The translations under genes and the position numbers were made by a program. A stretch of DNA of 64,000 bases from Cupriavidus cauae (lineage in GTDB: Bacteria > Pseudomonadota > Gammaproteobacteria > Burkholderiales > Burkholderiaceae): assembly GCF_008632125.1 (NCBI RefSeq), contig NZ_VWRN01000003.1, forward strand, positions 41,542-105,541, read 5' to 3'. This document shows positions 63,751-64,000 of the stretch, one piece after another; position 1 is the stretch's first letter, and every line of letters begins with the position of its first letter. The notes under the pieces are model-generated. The model saw only the letters and a list, made by a program, of their open reading frames with translations. It ran no database searches and was not told the origin of the DNA.

Positions 63751-64000
63751 TCAGTTCAGTGCGGCCGGCTTGCCGCCGGTGGCGCCGGTGCCGTCGTTTC
63801 CCGCCGGGGCGGCGGCGCGTGCCCTGGCGAGCCGCGAGGCGGTGGCCTCGATGCGGGCGATGCGTTCGGCCTGCGATTCCTCGCGTGCGGCGGTTGTCGG
63901 CAGCGCGGCCGGCCGTGCCGCGCGCGTCGCCGCTGACGCTGCCGGTGCAGTGGCAGTGGCAGTGGTAGTGGCAGCGGCCGGTGTCGCGGACAGCGCCGCG
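63751..64000 (-). CDS. C-terminal end of an upstream tad-locus gene (partial)
   Basis: Only the last 82 codons are inside the window. They are Ala/Thr/Pro-rich (repeated Ala-Thr), then EESQAERIARIEATASRLARARAA and a Gly-rich end, with a stop at 63751. The position before the lipoprotein suggests the tail of the secretin RcpA/CpaC, but nothing in the visible sequence proves it. The frame runs open to the window edge. Confidence 0.6.
   Translation of the reverse strand, partial: AALSATPAAATTTATATAPAASAATRAARPAALPTTAAREESQAERIARIEATASRLARARAAAPAGNDGTGATGGKPAALN

Overview
The window is GC-rich DNA from a betaproteobacterium, most likely family Burkholderiaceae and Cupriavidus/Ralstonia-like. The grounds are the overall coding style, a groES-groEL pair behind a perfect CIRCE operator, a Burkholderiales-type tad pilus locus, and modE/modABC and dct genes of betaproteobacterial type. 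The genus is an inference. No rRNA, tRNA, CRISPR array, phage or transposase gene was seen.

Layout. 1-4.8 kb: an HPP-family membrane protein (cut by the window edge), the molybdate regulator modE converging on modABC, a ModE-type operator before modA, and an orphan membrane-anchored LuxR regulator. 4.9-6.6 kb: a 2-hydroxyacid dehydrogenase and a nucleoside 2-deoxyribosyltransferase-like protein. 6.7-10.7 kb: a paraquat-inducible operon in which PqiA is split into two genes, followed by pqiB and pqiC. 10.9-13.6 kb: an Lrp regulator divergent from an arginine-dihydrolase-like enzyme and an ornithine cyclodeaminase, which together look like a route from arginine to proline.

14.5-31.2 kb is a complete group-2 (ABC-transporter-dependent) capsule locus, and the main discovery. 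The export genes kpsF-M-T-E-D and the Kdo-linker genes kpsC-S flank a visibly AT-richer central cassette. That cassette holds a close homologue of the bifunctional chondroitin polymerase KfoC (same length, both DXD motifs at the same residue numbers), a polysaccharide pyruvyltransferase, a UDP-glucose dehydrogenase supplying UDP-glucuronate, an extra GT2 glycosyltransferase, and an unrecognised protein with a possible sulfotransferase-like N-terminus, a coiled coil and a duplicated C-terminal motif. The prediction is a glycosaminoglycan (chondroitin-like) capsule, possibly pyruvylated and otherwise modified.

31.3-37.1 kb: the dctBD two-component system and dctA, with a sigma-54-like promoter and paired upstream activator sites, then a cupin. 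37.4-43.7 kb: an unknown protein with long hydrophobic segments, a MASE1-PAS-GGDEF-EAL protein with a Ser/Ala repeat inserted in the EAL domain, and a small membrane protein. 44-46.8 kb: a Tat-exported molybdenum hydroxylase pair (iorAB-like). 46.9-52.4 kb: an ArsR-like regulator, two GH13 enzymes (alpha-glucosidase-like and trehalose-synthase-like), a homologue of the Anabaena sensory rhodopsin transducer without a rhodopsin, and an LLM flavin oxidoreductase. 52.6-54.9 kb: groESL. 55.1-55.9 kb: a metallophosphoesterase. 56.1-64 kb: a leftward tad (Flp pilus) operon cut by the window end.

Short tandem repeats recur throughout. Units of 10-13 bp lie between genes, and units of a multiple of three lie inside genes, where they encode low-complexity inserts.
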